NCBI GenBank assembly: GCA_024234875.1
Contig: JACKNM010000008.1
Location: 1 to 64,000, forward strand
DNA length: 64,000 nt
Source of the DNA: Ectothiorhodospiraceae bacterium
GTDB lineage: Bacteria > Pseudomonadota > Gammaproteobacteria > HK1
Direction: 5' to 3'
The notes beneath the pieces were generated by a model. The model worked only from the letters and a program-made list of their open reading frames with translations, did no database searches and had not been told where the DNA came from. A program made the translations under genes and the position numbers. This document shows positions 55,533 to 64,000 of this stretch, one piece after another. Every line of letters starts with the position of its first letter. Position 1 is the first letter of the stretch.

Positions 55533-58500
55533 TTACAGAGTCTCGTTGTCCAGCCGGTTGAACAGGATGTCCGCCAGAGCGGAGCCCGCCGCATCGTTCA
55601 GGTTGGCGATGGTCTGGAACCCTGCGCCGACATCGACCTGGAGCAGGAGGTCGTTGCCGGTGGTATCCAGCGCCCTCACCCGATCCGCATCGAGCAGGCC
55701 GTCGGCGGTAAGCAACGTCTCGATGGTCAGCAGCACCTGATCCGATCCGACCTCGAAATCCGAGAGGAAGTCGAAATCGTCGGTCTCGCCGATGACGAAG
55801 AGATCGTTCCCCGGCCCGCCGAGCAACGAGTCGCGGCCGAGTCCGCCGAAGATCACGTCGTTGCCCGGCCCACCGTTGACGAGATCGACCCCGCCCTCAC
55901 CGAGCAGCGTGTCGTCGCCCTGATCGCCGGAGATCCGGTCGACGCCGTCACCCGCGAGCACGACGTCGTCACCGGTCGTGCCGAACAGGAAGTCGCGACC
56001 GGAGGTGCCGGGGATCTCGGAGATGGGCGTCTGCACCGCCACCGCGACCTGCCCGATCGCGAGGCCGCCATTGCCGTCGCTCACGCTGTAGTCGAAGGCG
56101 TCGTCGCCCACGAAACCCGAATCGGGGACATAGGCGATGCCGGTGTCCACGACCAGCGCCAGGCCATTGGCCGGTTGAGTGCTCACGCTGGCCTGCAAGG
56201 CATCGCCGTCGGCGTCGCCGTCGTTGCCGGCCACGTCGACCACCACGGGCGTCGCCCGCTCGGTGGTCACGGTGTCGTCGACCGCCTCCGGCGCGTCGTT
56301 CGCACCGTCGATGGTCACCGTCACCGTCGCGGTGTCGGTCCCGCCGTTGCCGTCGCTGACCGTGTAGCTGAACACGTCGAGCGTGCTCTCGCCCGCTCCG
56401 AGGTGCTCGAACGCGCCATTCGGGTCGTAGGTCACCACGCCCGCGACGAGGGTGACGAGGCCCGAGGTGCCGGTGGTGTCGATGGCGCTGACGGTGAGCA
56501 CGTCCGCCGGATCGGCGTCGGTGTCGTTGCCCAGGATGTCGGCGGTAATCGCCCGCCCGCCCTCGTCCTCACCGAACGCCAGATCCGGGTCGGTGGTCAC
56601 GTCGTCGTCCACCGCCACCGGCGGCTGGTTCGCCGCCGTCGAGCCGTTGATGGTCACCGTCACCGTCGCGGTGTCGGTTCCGCCATTGCCGTCACTCACG
56701 GTGTAGCTGAACGTGTCGGTCGCGGTCTCACCGGTGTTCAGCGCGTCGAACTGACCGTTCGGGTCGTAGGTCACCACGCCACCGACCAACGACACCGTCC
56801 CCAGCGTCCCCGTGGTGTCGAGTGCGCTCACCGTCAGCACGTCACTCGCGTCGACGTCGGTGTCGTTGCCGAGAATGGCAGCGGTGATGTTGCGACCGCC
56901 CTCGTCCTCGCCGAAGGCGAGCCGCGTATCGCTGACCGCGTCGTCGTCCAGTGCGATCGGGGCGTCGTTGCGGCCCTGCACGGTGATGGTCACCGTGCCG
57001 ACGTCGGTGCCGCCGAAGCCGTCGGAGATGGTGTAGGTGAAGGACGTCGAGTCGCTCTCGAGCACACCGAGCGACTCGAATGCGCCATTCGGATCGTAGG
57101 TATAGGTGCCGTTCAGGTTGTCGGTCAGCGTCCCGAGGAGCGCCGAGGTGTCGACGCTGGTGATCGAGAAGCTGTCCCCGGCATCGATGTCGAAGTCGTT
57201 GCCCAGCAACCCGGTCAACAGCAGCGGCGAGTCCTCGTCGGTCGTGCGGAAGTCGTTCCCCGCCGAGGGCGCATCGTTCACGCCCTCGATGGTGATGGTC
57301 ACCAGCCCGGCATCGTCACCGCTGCCGGTACCGTCGTCCACCGTGTAGGTGAACGTGTCGGTGGTGCTGGTGCCCTGGGCGAGACTCTGGAACGCGCCAC
57401 CCGGATCGTAGGTGAACGAGCCATCCGCGTTGACGGTCACCGGGCGACCGGAGGTGGAGAACGTCTGTCCGGTGCTGGTGACGAACAGGGCATCCCCTTC
57501 CGGGTCCTGGTCGTTGTCGAGCACGTTTCCGACGACCGGTGTGTCCTCGTCGGTGGTGAAGAAGTCGTCGACGGCCGAGGGCGCGTCGCTGATTCCGGAG
57601 ATGTTGATGAACACGGTCGCGGTGTCGGTCGCGCCGACGTCGTCCTGGAGGGTGTAGACGAACGTGACCTGCTCGGAGTCGATGTCGGTCAGTTGCTGGA
57701 AGTCGTCCAGCGGGTCGTAGGTGAAGGTGCCGTCGGACGCGATCGTGATCTGCCCACCCCCGACCACCGCGAAGGTGCCGACCGAGCTCGGCGCGATGCT
57801 CAACGGATCCCCACCGGGATCGCCGTCACCACCGCCGCCGTTGTTCAGCAGCAGGTTGCCGCCGACCGGCGTGTCCTCGTCGGTCGCGAAGAAGTCGTTG
57901 CGCGCGATCGGGGGCGCATTGGCGACGTCGACCACGAACGTGTCGACCACGACCGACCCGGGCTCGCCCGAGTTGTCGTCCACCGTCACCGTCACGGTGA
58001 AGAGCCCATCACCGCTGTAGAAGTGAGTGAAGTTGGGCGTGCGCACGCTGGTGTCGAGATTGGTGTCGATGCTGCCGTCGCCCCAGTCGATCGACACCGA
58101 CCAGGTGTCGGGGTCCGGGTCCTGGATGTCGATGATCCGGAAGAAGAACGCCCCTTCGGTGCTGGACCCGGGGCCGCCCGCATCGAGAACCGGCAGATCG
58201 TTGACCGGCGCGAGGTTGATGTTGGTGAGCGCGGTCTCGTTCGAGAACACGAGACCGTCACTGCCGACCCACGCGAACTGGTCGAGTCCGAAGAAGTCCT
58301 GGTTGCCGTCGTAGACCAGGTTCCCGGCCACCAGGTCGACTCGGGCGATCTCCTGCCCCGGGATCACCGGCGTGCCACCGAGGGTGAGAACGCCGCTCGC
58401 GGGCAGCACGTCGATTCGCACGATCTGCAGGTTCTGCCCGTCGACGTCCTCGAAGCCCTGGTCGAACAGGGCCGCGTCGAGTACCAACGGGACGTCCTCC

Positions 58501-61500
58501 ACCCCGTTCGCGATGACGTCCGTCACCGTCGGCGCGGCATTGCCGAAGAGCTGGCTGAAGACGCCGTTGGAGCTTCCGTCACCGGCGGTGCTACTGGTCG
58601 CGGAGGTCCAGTGAACCGCAAACCCGCCGCCCTGGAGCGGATTCACCGCGGGCTCGAACTGCGAGCTCGAGAACTCGGTGTTGACCTGGGTCTCCCCGTC
58701 CAGTCGATTGCCGACGGCGTTGAACTGCTGGACGAAGACGCCCAGACCGCTCCCGTCGCGGGTGTTGTCGGTGTAGACGACCGCGAACCCGCCACCGTCG
58801 AGGGCGACGACCTCGGAGTCGAACTGGTCGGCGGTCCGGCTCTCGTTGACCCGGAACTCGCCGCCGAGCGGGGTCCCGTCCGCGGCGTAGATCTGCGCGA
58901 ATACACCGTCCCCGCTGCCGTCCTGGCCGAACGAGGTCCAGGTGACGACGAAGCCGCCGCCCTGCAATCCGGTCACCGACGGCTCGTCCTGCGTGCTGTC
59001 GGTCTCGGTGTTGACGCGGAACTCACCACCGACGGCAGCCCCGGCGGCATCGAAGCGTTGGCCGATGACGCCGGTCGAGCTGGTGTCGGCAGTGCCGCTC
59101 TGGTCGGCCCAGACCACCACGAATCCGCCGTCGGCAAGGGCACTGACCGACGAGTCGCTCTGGGCCGAGTTGGTGGTGGTGTTGACCCGCGCCTCGGCAC
59201 CGGTCGCGACGCCTGATGCGTCGTAGCGCTGGGCGTAGATCCCCGCGCCGCTTCCATCCTGGCCCTGGGATGTCCAGGTGACGACGAAGCCGCCGTCGGC
59301 GAGCCCGGTGACCGCCGCCTCGTTCTGGGTCGTGAACACCGTGGTATTGACCCGGAACTCCGTGCCCTGGGCAACGCCGGCCCCGTCGAAGCGCTGACCG
59401 AAGATGCCGGAGCCGGAGCCGTCGGCGATGTCGTCGTTCCAGACCACGACGAAGCCGCCGCCGGAGAGCGCGGCCACGTCGGGCAGCCGCTGATCGTCGG
59501 CGGTGGTGGTGTTGACCGGTAGCTCCGCGCCGAGCGGGTTGCCGTTGGCGTCGAACAGGCGCGCGTAGATACCCTCGCCCGCCCCGTCCTGACCGAGCGA
59601 CTCCCAGACCACGACGTAGCTGCCGTCGGTGAGCAGCGCTGACGCCGGTGCCTCCTGGGCGTTGAGCGTCGTCTGGTTGACCTGGCGCTCGCCGAAGATC
59701 TCGACCGCCCCGTCCACCGAGGGCGTGACCGTCACTCGCACGACCTGCGGCTCGCTCGCGCCGCCGTCGCCGTCGGTGAGGATCACCGCGAACTCGCGTA
59801 CCGGGAGTGGAGCGTCGGAGAGGTTGCGGTAGGTGATGTTCTCCGCCAGTGCCTCGACCGCCTCGGCGTCGGCGTTGGCGTTCAGGGAGACGACCAGACG
59901 GGTGCCGCTGGCGAGCAGCGTCCCGATGGTGACGCCCTCGTAGGTGACGTCGAGCCCCGACACGCCGATCTGCCCCGTGCCCGTACCCTGGTTGCGGATC
60001 CCGAGCTGGTCCTGGTTCTCGTCGTCCGGGGTCACGAACTGCTCGCGCAGCACGAGCTGGTCGGCGAGCGGGGTGACGGAGAGCTGGCCGCCGTCGAAGT
60101 TCGGCGAGTCCGCGTCGGCCACCGCGAGCGCACCGTCGAGGTCGAGGAGCTGCGGAATGAGATTGACCGTGTCCTCGATGTAGGTCGGTGCCTGGAAGCC
60201 TTCGAGCGAAGGGTTGCCCTGGCGCACGAAGAGCGCCGGATCGCCGAACATCTGGTGGAACACGCCGTCGTTCGAGCCGTCACCCGCGGTGGCGCTCGTC
60301 TGCGACGTGAAGCTCACCACGAAGCCGCCACCGGGCAATGCCGCCACCGCGGGCTGCTCCTGCACCCCGGAGAACTCGGTGTTGACCTGGAACTCGCCGT
60401 CGACGCGATCGTTGTTGGCCGCGAACTCCTGCCCACGCACCCCAGTGCTGCTGCCGTCGGCACCGCTGTCGTCGGCCCACACGACGACGAAGCCGCCGTT
60501 GTCGAGGCCGACGACCGCGGCGTCGCGCTGGTTGCTGAGCGCGGTGGTGTTGACCCGGAACTCGGTGTCGACGGTGGCGCCGGCCGCGTCGTAACGCTGG
60601 GCGTAGACGCCCTCGCTACTGCCGTCCTGGTTGAGCGAGGTCCACACGACGACGAAGCCGCCGTCGTCCAATCCGGCCACTGCGGGCTCGTCCTGGGTGC
60701 TGGCGGTGGTGGTGTTGACCTGGAACTCGCCGCCGACCGCGACCCCCGATGCGTCGTAGCGCTGGGCGAAGACCCCGTCGCCGCTGCCGTCCCCCGCGGT
60801 TCCGCTGGTGAACGAGGTCCAGACCACCAGGAAGCCGCCGTCGCCGAGCGCGGCGACCGCCGAGTCGCTCTGATTGCTCGAGACCTGGGTGTTGACCCGG
60901 AACTCACCGCCGAGCGCGGTGCCGGACGCGTCGTAGCGCTGCCCGAACACCCCGAGACCGCTACCGTCTCCGGCGGTGCCGCTCGCCACCGAGGTCCAGG
61001 TGACCACGAATCCGCCACCGACGAGCGCGGTCACCGCCGGCTCGTTCTGGTTGCTCGAGGTCTGGCTGTTGACGCGGAACTCGCCGCCTACCGGCAGCCC
61101 GGAGGCGCCGAACACCTGCGCGAACACGCCGTCGCCGTTGCCGTCACCGAAGATGGTGCTGCTCGACTGTCCGGTCCACACGACCACGAACCCGCCACCG
61201 GCGAGCCCCGCCACCACCGGCTCGTCCTGGACCAGCAGCTCCTCGGTATTGACCTGGAACTCCGGTCCGGCAATCACGCCGACATCGGTGTAGCGCTGCG
61301 CGAAGACCCCACCGGCGTCGCCGTCCTGCCCGTTGGAGTGCCAGACGATGACGTAGCCGCCGTCGGCCAGGCTCGCCACCGCCGACTGGTTCTGCGCGTT
61401 GTCGGTGAACGTGTTGACCCGGGTCTCGCCGAACAGGGGGACCGCGCCGTCCTCGTCCTGACTGATGTCGACGGTCACCGTGCGTCGGTCGCTCGCCCCA

Positions 61501-64000
61501 CCGTCGCCGTCGAGCACCAACACCTCGTAGGTGCGCGTGGGAAACGGCGCGTCCGACGGATTGGCGTAGGTCAGGTTCTCGATCAGTGCCTCGACCGCGT
61601 CCTCGCTCGCCGCGGGGCCGAACGACACCACCAGATCGGAGCCGGCGCTGCCGTCGGAGACGATGGTTCCGAAGGCGACGCCACCGAAGGACACGGTCGA
61701 GCCGGAGATACCGATCTCCCCCACGCCGGTTCCCTGGTTTCGGATCCCGAGCACATCCTGGGCGTCGAGGTCGAACAGGGTACCGAGGTCGGTGTTGCCG
61801 TAGCCGGTGATACGGGCGACCACCAGCCGGCCGCCGTCGAGGTCGGCCGAGTCGTCGGAGAGCGCGACCGCGGTGGTGCTCTGGATGAGCTGCGGTCCGG
61901 CGTTGACGTCGTTCTCGGCGAGGGTCACCTGCGGGGCGATCAGCAGATCGGGGTCGCCCTGACGGGAGAAGTCGGCGGGATCGCCGAACAGTCGGGTCTC
62001 GATGTCGGCGGTCGTACCGCCGGTGTCGTGGTAGGAGCTGAATGCGGCGACGAAGGCACCGTTCGGCAGCGCCGACACGACGCCCTCGAACTGCCAGCTC
62101 ACGTTGTCCTGGTTGACGACGAACGGGCCGTCGACGCGGCTGCCGTCGGCCGCGAACTCCTGCGCCACGACCGCGCGGCTGTTGCCGTCGAGGCCGCCGT
62201 CGTCGCTCCACGTCACCACGAAGCCGCCCGTGGTCAGCCCCACCACCGAGGCGTCGAACTGGTTGGACGCGGTCGTGGTGTGGACCTGGAACTCGGTGCC
62301 CACCGCCACCCCGGCGGCGTCGTAACGCTGGGCGTAAATCCCCGACCCGCTGCCGTCCTGGTTCGAGGACGTCCACACCACCACGAAGCCGCCACCGGAC
62401 AACGCGGCCACCGCCGACTCGTCCTGCGTCGACGCGGTGAATGTGTTGACCTGGAACTCGCCGCCGACGGCGACGCCGCCCGCGTCGAACAGCCGCGCGA
62501 AGACACCATCGCCGCTGCCGTCACCGGCCGTACCGCTGGTCTGCGACGTCCAGGTGACGACGAAGCCACCACCGGCGAGAACTGCCACCGCCGCCTGGTC
62601 CTGGACCGCGGTGGTCTGCTCGTTGACGACGAACTCCCCGCCGACCGGCGACCCGCCGGCATCGAAGCGTTGCCCGATGACGCCGGTGGAGTTGCCATCG
62701 CCAGCCCCCGAGCCACTGGCCGACGACCACACCACGAGGAACCCGCCGCCCGGCAGGCCGACCACCACCGACTCGTCCTGGGTGCTGAAGGTCTGGGTGT
62801 TGACCTGGAACTCGCTCCCGACCGGGGTGCCGCTCGCGTCGAAGCGCTGGCCGAAGACGCCAGTGCCGCTTCCGTCGCCGGCGTTCCCGGTGGTGGTGGC
62901 GGTCCAGGTCACGACGAAGCCGCCGCCGGTCAGGGCGGCGACGGACGGATCGGTCTGGCTCCCGAGCGCGGTGTCGTTGACCAGGATCTCGGTGCTCGCG
63001 ATCACGCCGTCGGCGGAGTGCACGCGCGCGACGATGCCGTTGCTGTCGCCGTCCTGTAAGGCGGATCGCCAGACGACCACGTAGCCGCCGCCGGCAAGGG
63101 ACGCCACCGCCGGCTCGAGCTGCTCACCGGTCTGGAAGGTGTTCGACTCGCGCTCGTCGAAGAGTGGGACGACCCCGTCGGGCTGCTCGGTGACCACCAC
63201 CGTGACCACCACCGGCGTGCTCTGCCCGCCGTCACCGTCCTGCACCAGCACCTCGAGCTGGCGGCTGGCGATCGGATCGCTCGAGGTATTGCGATAGGTC
63301 AAGTTCGAGACCAGCGCGGTGACTGCGGCTGCGGTCGCCGACGCGTTCAGCTCGACCACCAGATCGCGGCCGTCGCCGTCGTCGGCGCCGATGGTGCCGA
63401 TCACGGTGCCACCGAACGTCACCGAGCCGCCGCTCACCCCGATCTGACCGGCCCCGATGCCCTGGTCACGGATCCCGACCTGGTCCTGCGCGTGGGGGTC
63501 GCCGAGGCGGACCTCGTCGAGCGTCTCGGTGCCGAAGATACGGCTGACGATCACGCGACCGCCGTCGAAGTCGGCCGAGTCGAGGTCGCTCACCGCCACC
63601 GCGGCATCGGCATCGATGAGCTGCGGCGCCGCGTTGACGTCGTCCTCTGCGAACGTGACCTGAGTGCTCAGACCCTCGAGCTCGGGGTTGGCCTGGAGCG
63701 AGAAGTCGGCCGGATCGCCGAACAGACGCGTCTCGACGTCGCGCGTCGAGCCGTTCGAGTCGTGATACGAGCTGAAGGTCGCGACGAAGGCGCCATTCGC
63801 GAGCCCGGCGACCGCGCTCTGGTACTGCCAGCTCACGTTGTCGTCGTTGACCACGAACTGGTCGCCGACCGCCGCGCCGGCGGCGTCGAAGCGCTGCGCG
63901 ACCACTGCCAGGGCGTTACCGTCGATGCCCGAATCGTCGGTCCAGCTCACCACGAAGCCGCCATCGTCGAGGGCCGCCACCGACGACTCGCTCTGGTTGC
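55533..64000 (-). CDS. Giant RTX repeat protein (5' end outside window)
   Basis: At least 2,820 residues; the frame is open to the window edge. From the visible N-side: arrays of a 50-60 residue repeat (GGFVVxWTSxxQDGSGxGVFAQRYDASGxAxGxEFxVNT), the last two units of one array (63715-64000) and three full arrays of exactly seven (61990-63160, 60235-61430, 58540-59690). The arrays are separated by three beta-type domains of about 180 residues with GTGQIGVSG and ENLTYRN signatures. Then follow a cadherin-like domain, a PKD domain (WSVSIDWGDGS...FTHFYSGDG, 57915-58200), six VCBS/cadherin-like domains (56020-57925) with TDEDTP and YTVSDGNGGTDTATVTV, about eight RTX nonapeptides and a 90-residue C-terminus ending LDNETL, the type I secretion signal. 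Probable calcium-dependent surface adhesin exported by the neighbouring exporter. Confidence 0.93.
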   Translation of the reverse strand, partial: NQSESSVAALDDGGFVVSWTDDSGIDGNALAVVAQRFDAAGAAVGDQFVVNDDNVSWQYQSAVAGLANGAFVATFSSYHDSNGSTRDVETRLFGDPADFSLQANPELEGLSTQVTFAEDDVNAAPQLIDADAAVAVSDLDSADFDGGRVIVSRIFGTETLDEVRLGDPHAQDQVGIRDQGIGAGQIGVSGGSVTFGGTVIGTIGADDGDGRDLVVELNASATAAAVTALVSNLTYRNTSSDPIASRQLEVLVQDGDGGQSTPVVVTVVVTEQPDGVVPLFDERESNTFQTGEQLEPAVASLAGGGYVVVWRSALQDGDSNGIVARVHSADGVIASTEILVNDTALGSQTDPSVAALTGGGFVVTWTATTTGNAGDGSGTGVFGQRFDASGTPVGSEFQVNTQTFSTQDESVVVGLPGGGFLVVWSSASGSGAGDGNSTGVIGQRFDAGGSPVGGEFVVNEQTTAVQDQAAVAVLAGGGFVVTWTSQTSGTAGDGSGDGVFARLFDAGGVAVGGEFQVNTFTASTQDESAVAALSGGGFVVVWTSSNQDGSGSGIYAQRYDAAGVAVGTEFQVHTTTASNQFDASVVGLTTGGFVVTWSDDGGLDGNSRAVVAQEFAADGSRVDGPFVVNQDNVSWQFEGVVSALPNGAFVAAFSSYHDTGGTTADIETRLFGDPADFSRQGDPDLLIAPQVTLAENDVNAGPQLIQSTTAVALSDDSADLDGGRLVVARITGYGNTDLGTLFDLDAQDVLGIRNQGTGVGEIGISGSTVSFGGVAFGTIVSDGSAGSDLVVSFGPAASEDAVEALIENLTYANPSDAPFPTRTYEVLVLDGDGGASDRRTVTVDISQDEDGAVPLFGETRVNTFTDNAQNQSAVASLADGGYVIVWHSNGQDGDAGGVFAQRYTDVGVIAGPEFQVNTEELLVQDEPVVAGLAGGGFVVVWTGQSSSTIFGDGNGDGVFAQVFGASGLPVGGEFRVNSQTSSNQNEPAVTALVGGGFVVTWTSVASGTAGDGSGLGVFGQRYDASGTALGGEFRVNTQVSSNQSDSAVAALGDGGFLVVWTSFTSGTAGDGSGDGVFAQRYDASGVAVGGEFQVNTTTASTQDEPAVAGLDDGGFVVVWTSLNQDGSSEGVYAQRYDAAGATVDTEFRVNTTALSNQRDAAVVGLDNGGFVVVWADDSGADGSSTGVRGQEFAANNDRVDGEFQVNTEFSGVQEQPAVAALPGGGFVVSFTSQTSATAGDGSNDGVFHQMFGDPALFVRQGNPSLEGFQAPTYIEDTVNLIPQLLDLDGALAVADADSPNFDGGQLSVTPLADQLVLREQFVTPDDENQDQLGIRNQGTGTGQIGVSGLDVTYEGVTIGTLLASGTRLVVSLNANADAEAVEALAENITYRNLSDAPLPVREFAVILTDGDGGASEPQVVRVTVTPSVDGAVEIFGERQVNQTTLNAQEAPASALLTDGSYVVVWESLGQDGAGEGIYARLFDANGNPLGAELPVNTTTADDQRLPDVAALSGGGFVVVWNDDIADGSGSGIFGQRFDGAGVAQGTEFRVNTTVFTTQNEAAVTGLADGGFVVTWTSQGQDGSGAGIYAQRYDASGVATGAEARVNTTTNSAQSDSSVSALADGGFVVVWADQSGTADTSSTGVIGQRFDAAGAAVGGEFRVNTETDSTQDEPSVTGLQGGGFVVTWTSFGQDGSGDGVFAQIYAADGTPLGGEFRVNESRTADQFDSEVVALDGGGFAVVYTDNTRDGSGLGVFVQQFNAVGNRLDGETQVNTEFSSSQFEPAVNPLQGGGFAVHWTSATSSTAGDGSSNGVFSQLFGNAAPTVTDVIANGVEDVPLVLDAALFDQGFEDVDGQNLQIVRIDVLPASGVLTLGGTPVIPGQEIARVDLVAGNLVYDGNQDFFGLDQFAWVGSDGLVFSNETALTNINLAPVNDLPVLDAGGPGSSTEGAFFFRIIDIQDPDPDTWSVSIDWGDGSIDTNLDTSVRTPNFTHFYSGDGLFTVTVTVDDNSGEPGSVVVDTFVVDVANAPPIARNDFFATDEDTPVGGNLLLNNGGGGDGDPGGDPLSIAPSSVGTFAVVGGGQITIASDGTFTYDPLDDFQQLTDIDSEQVTFVYTLQDDVGATDTATVFINISGISDAPSAVDDFFTTDEDTPVVGNVLDNDQDPEGDALFVTSTGQTFSTSGRPVTVNADGSFTYDPGGAFQSLAQGTSTTDTFTYTVDDGTGSGDDAGLVTITIEGVNDAPSAGNDFRTTDEDSPLLLTGLLGNDFDIDAGDSFSITSVDTSALLGTLTDNLNGTYTYDPNGAFESLGVLESDSTSFTYTISDGFGGTDVGTVTITVQGRNDAPIALDDDAVSDTRLAFGEDEGGRNITAAILGNDTDVDASDVLTVSALDTTGTLGTVSLVGGVVTYDPNGQFDALNTGETATDTFSYTVSDGNGGTDTATVTVTINGSTAANQPPVAVDDDVTTDPDLAFGEDEGGRAITADILGNDTDADPADVLTVSAIDTTGTSGLVTLVAGVVTYDPNGAFEHLGAGESTLDVFSYTVSDGNGGTDTATVTVTIDGANDAPEAVDDTVTTERATPVVVDVAGNDGDADGDALQASVSTQPANGLALVVDTGIAYVPDSGFVGDDAFDYSVSDGNGGLAIGQVAVAVQTPISEIPGTSGRDFLFGTTGDDVVLAGDGVDRISGDQGDDTLLGEGGVDLVNGGPGNDVIFGGLGRDSLLGGPGNDLFVIGETDDFDFLSDFEVGSDQVLLTIETLLTADGLLDADRVRALDTTGNDLLLQVDVGAGFQTIANLNDAAGSALADILFNRLDNETL
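55795..56009 (-). repeat. RTX nonapeptide repeats (GGxGxDxxx)
   Basis: About eight copies of GGxGxDxLx, for example GGPGNDVIF, GGLGRDSLL and GGPGNDLFV, form a calcium-binding beta-roll just before the secretion signal of the giant protein. Confidence 0.9.
58540..64000 (-). repeat. 23 visible 50-60 residue repeats in four arrays
   Basis: Protein-level tandem repeats with conserved GGFVVxW, DGSGxGVFAQ and EFxVNT segments. Counting them by eye gives 2 (truncated by the window edge), 7, 7 and 7 units. Units are well diverged in DNA, so they are old rather than freshly copied. Confidence 0.85.

Noticed and set aside
56175..63059. Two long + strand frames (about 1013 and 934 codons) opposite the RTX gene
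   Set aside because: They mirror the repeat structure of the RTX gene on the other strand and have no features of their own.
58540..64000. CRISPR array or DNA tandem repeats
   Set aside because: Repeats are of coding type, 150-180 bases apart and diverged in DNA, with an uninterrupted reading frame; no short identical repeats with unique spacers.
1..64000. tRNA, rRNA, insertion sequences, phage genes
   Set aside because: All intergenic gaps were read; none holds a cloverleaf-like or transposase-like sequence.

Overview
The window is very GC-rich (about 70% by eye), gene-dense and coded on both strands. The gene set points to a Proteobacterium, most likely a high-GC gammaproteobacterium. The reasons are the minor-pilin run followed by ispH (an order known from Pseudomonas), a Xanthomonas-type (xps-like) order of type II secretion genes, PhoB/PhoR with Pst, and HrpA. 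This is an inference from synteny, not a species call. I saw no rRNA, tRNA, insertion sequence or CRISPR.

Layout. 1-2351 (+): the end of a probable RiPP (modified peptide) cluster: a radical SAM/SPASM maturase cut by the window edge, a previously unmarked 70-residue candidate precursor peptide, an HPr-kinase-like protein and an S26-type peptidase. 2370-13623 (-): a complete type II secretion operon gspEFGHIJKLM-C-D. 13708-14259 (-): a Fur-family regulator of the Irr type. 14622-23585 (+): a small secreted protein, then fimT, pilV, pilW, pilX, pilY1 and pilE, the minor-pilin and tip-adhesin set of type IV pili. 23645-24598 (-): ispH. 24846-29738 (+): a second pilY1 paralogue. 29803-35703 (-): a fatty-acid oxidation operon merR-fadA-fadN-fadE with a palindromic operator. 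35759-40284 (-): phoB-phoR-ppx-phoU. 40369-44397 (-): hrpA. 44454-45128 (+): an SRAP abasic-site protein. 45295-50857 (+): pstS-pstC-pstA-pstB-phoU behind phased Pho boxes. 50879-51682 (+): a spermidine-synthase-like protein. 51707-54789 (-): a type I secretion membrane-fusion protein and ABC exporter. 54862-55395 (-): an exported protein with a PEP-CTERM-like tail. 55533 to the window end (-): a giant RTX protein of at least 2,820 residues, whose start lies outside the window.

How the genes work together. Much of the window serves the cell surface: a type II secretion machine, the tip complex of type IV pili with two alternative PilY1 proteins, and a type I exporter beside its likely RTX substrate. 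A second theme is phosphate: the PhoBR two-component system, Pst uptake, polyphosphatase and two PhoU proteins sit in two blocks separated by hrpA and the SRAP gene. The fad operon is self-contained and looks autoregulated.

The most novel elements are the candidate RiPP precursor with its enzymes; the RTX protein, built from arrays of exactly seven repeats that I read as seven-bladed beta-propellers; and the two PilY1 proteins, whose von Willebrand A domain is split by three inserted beta-sandwich repeats.
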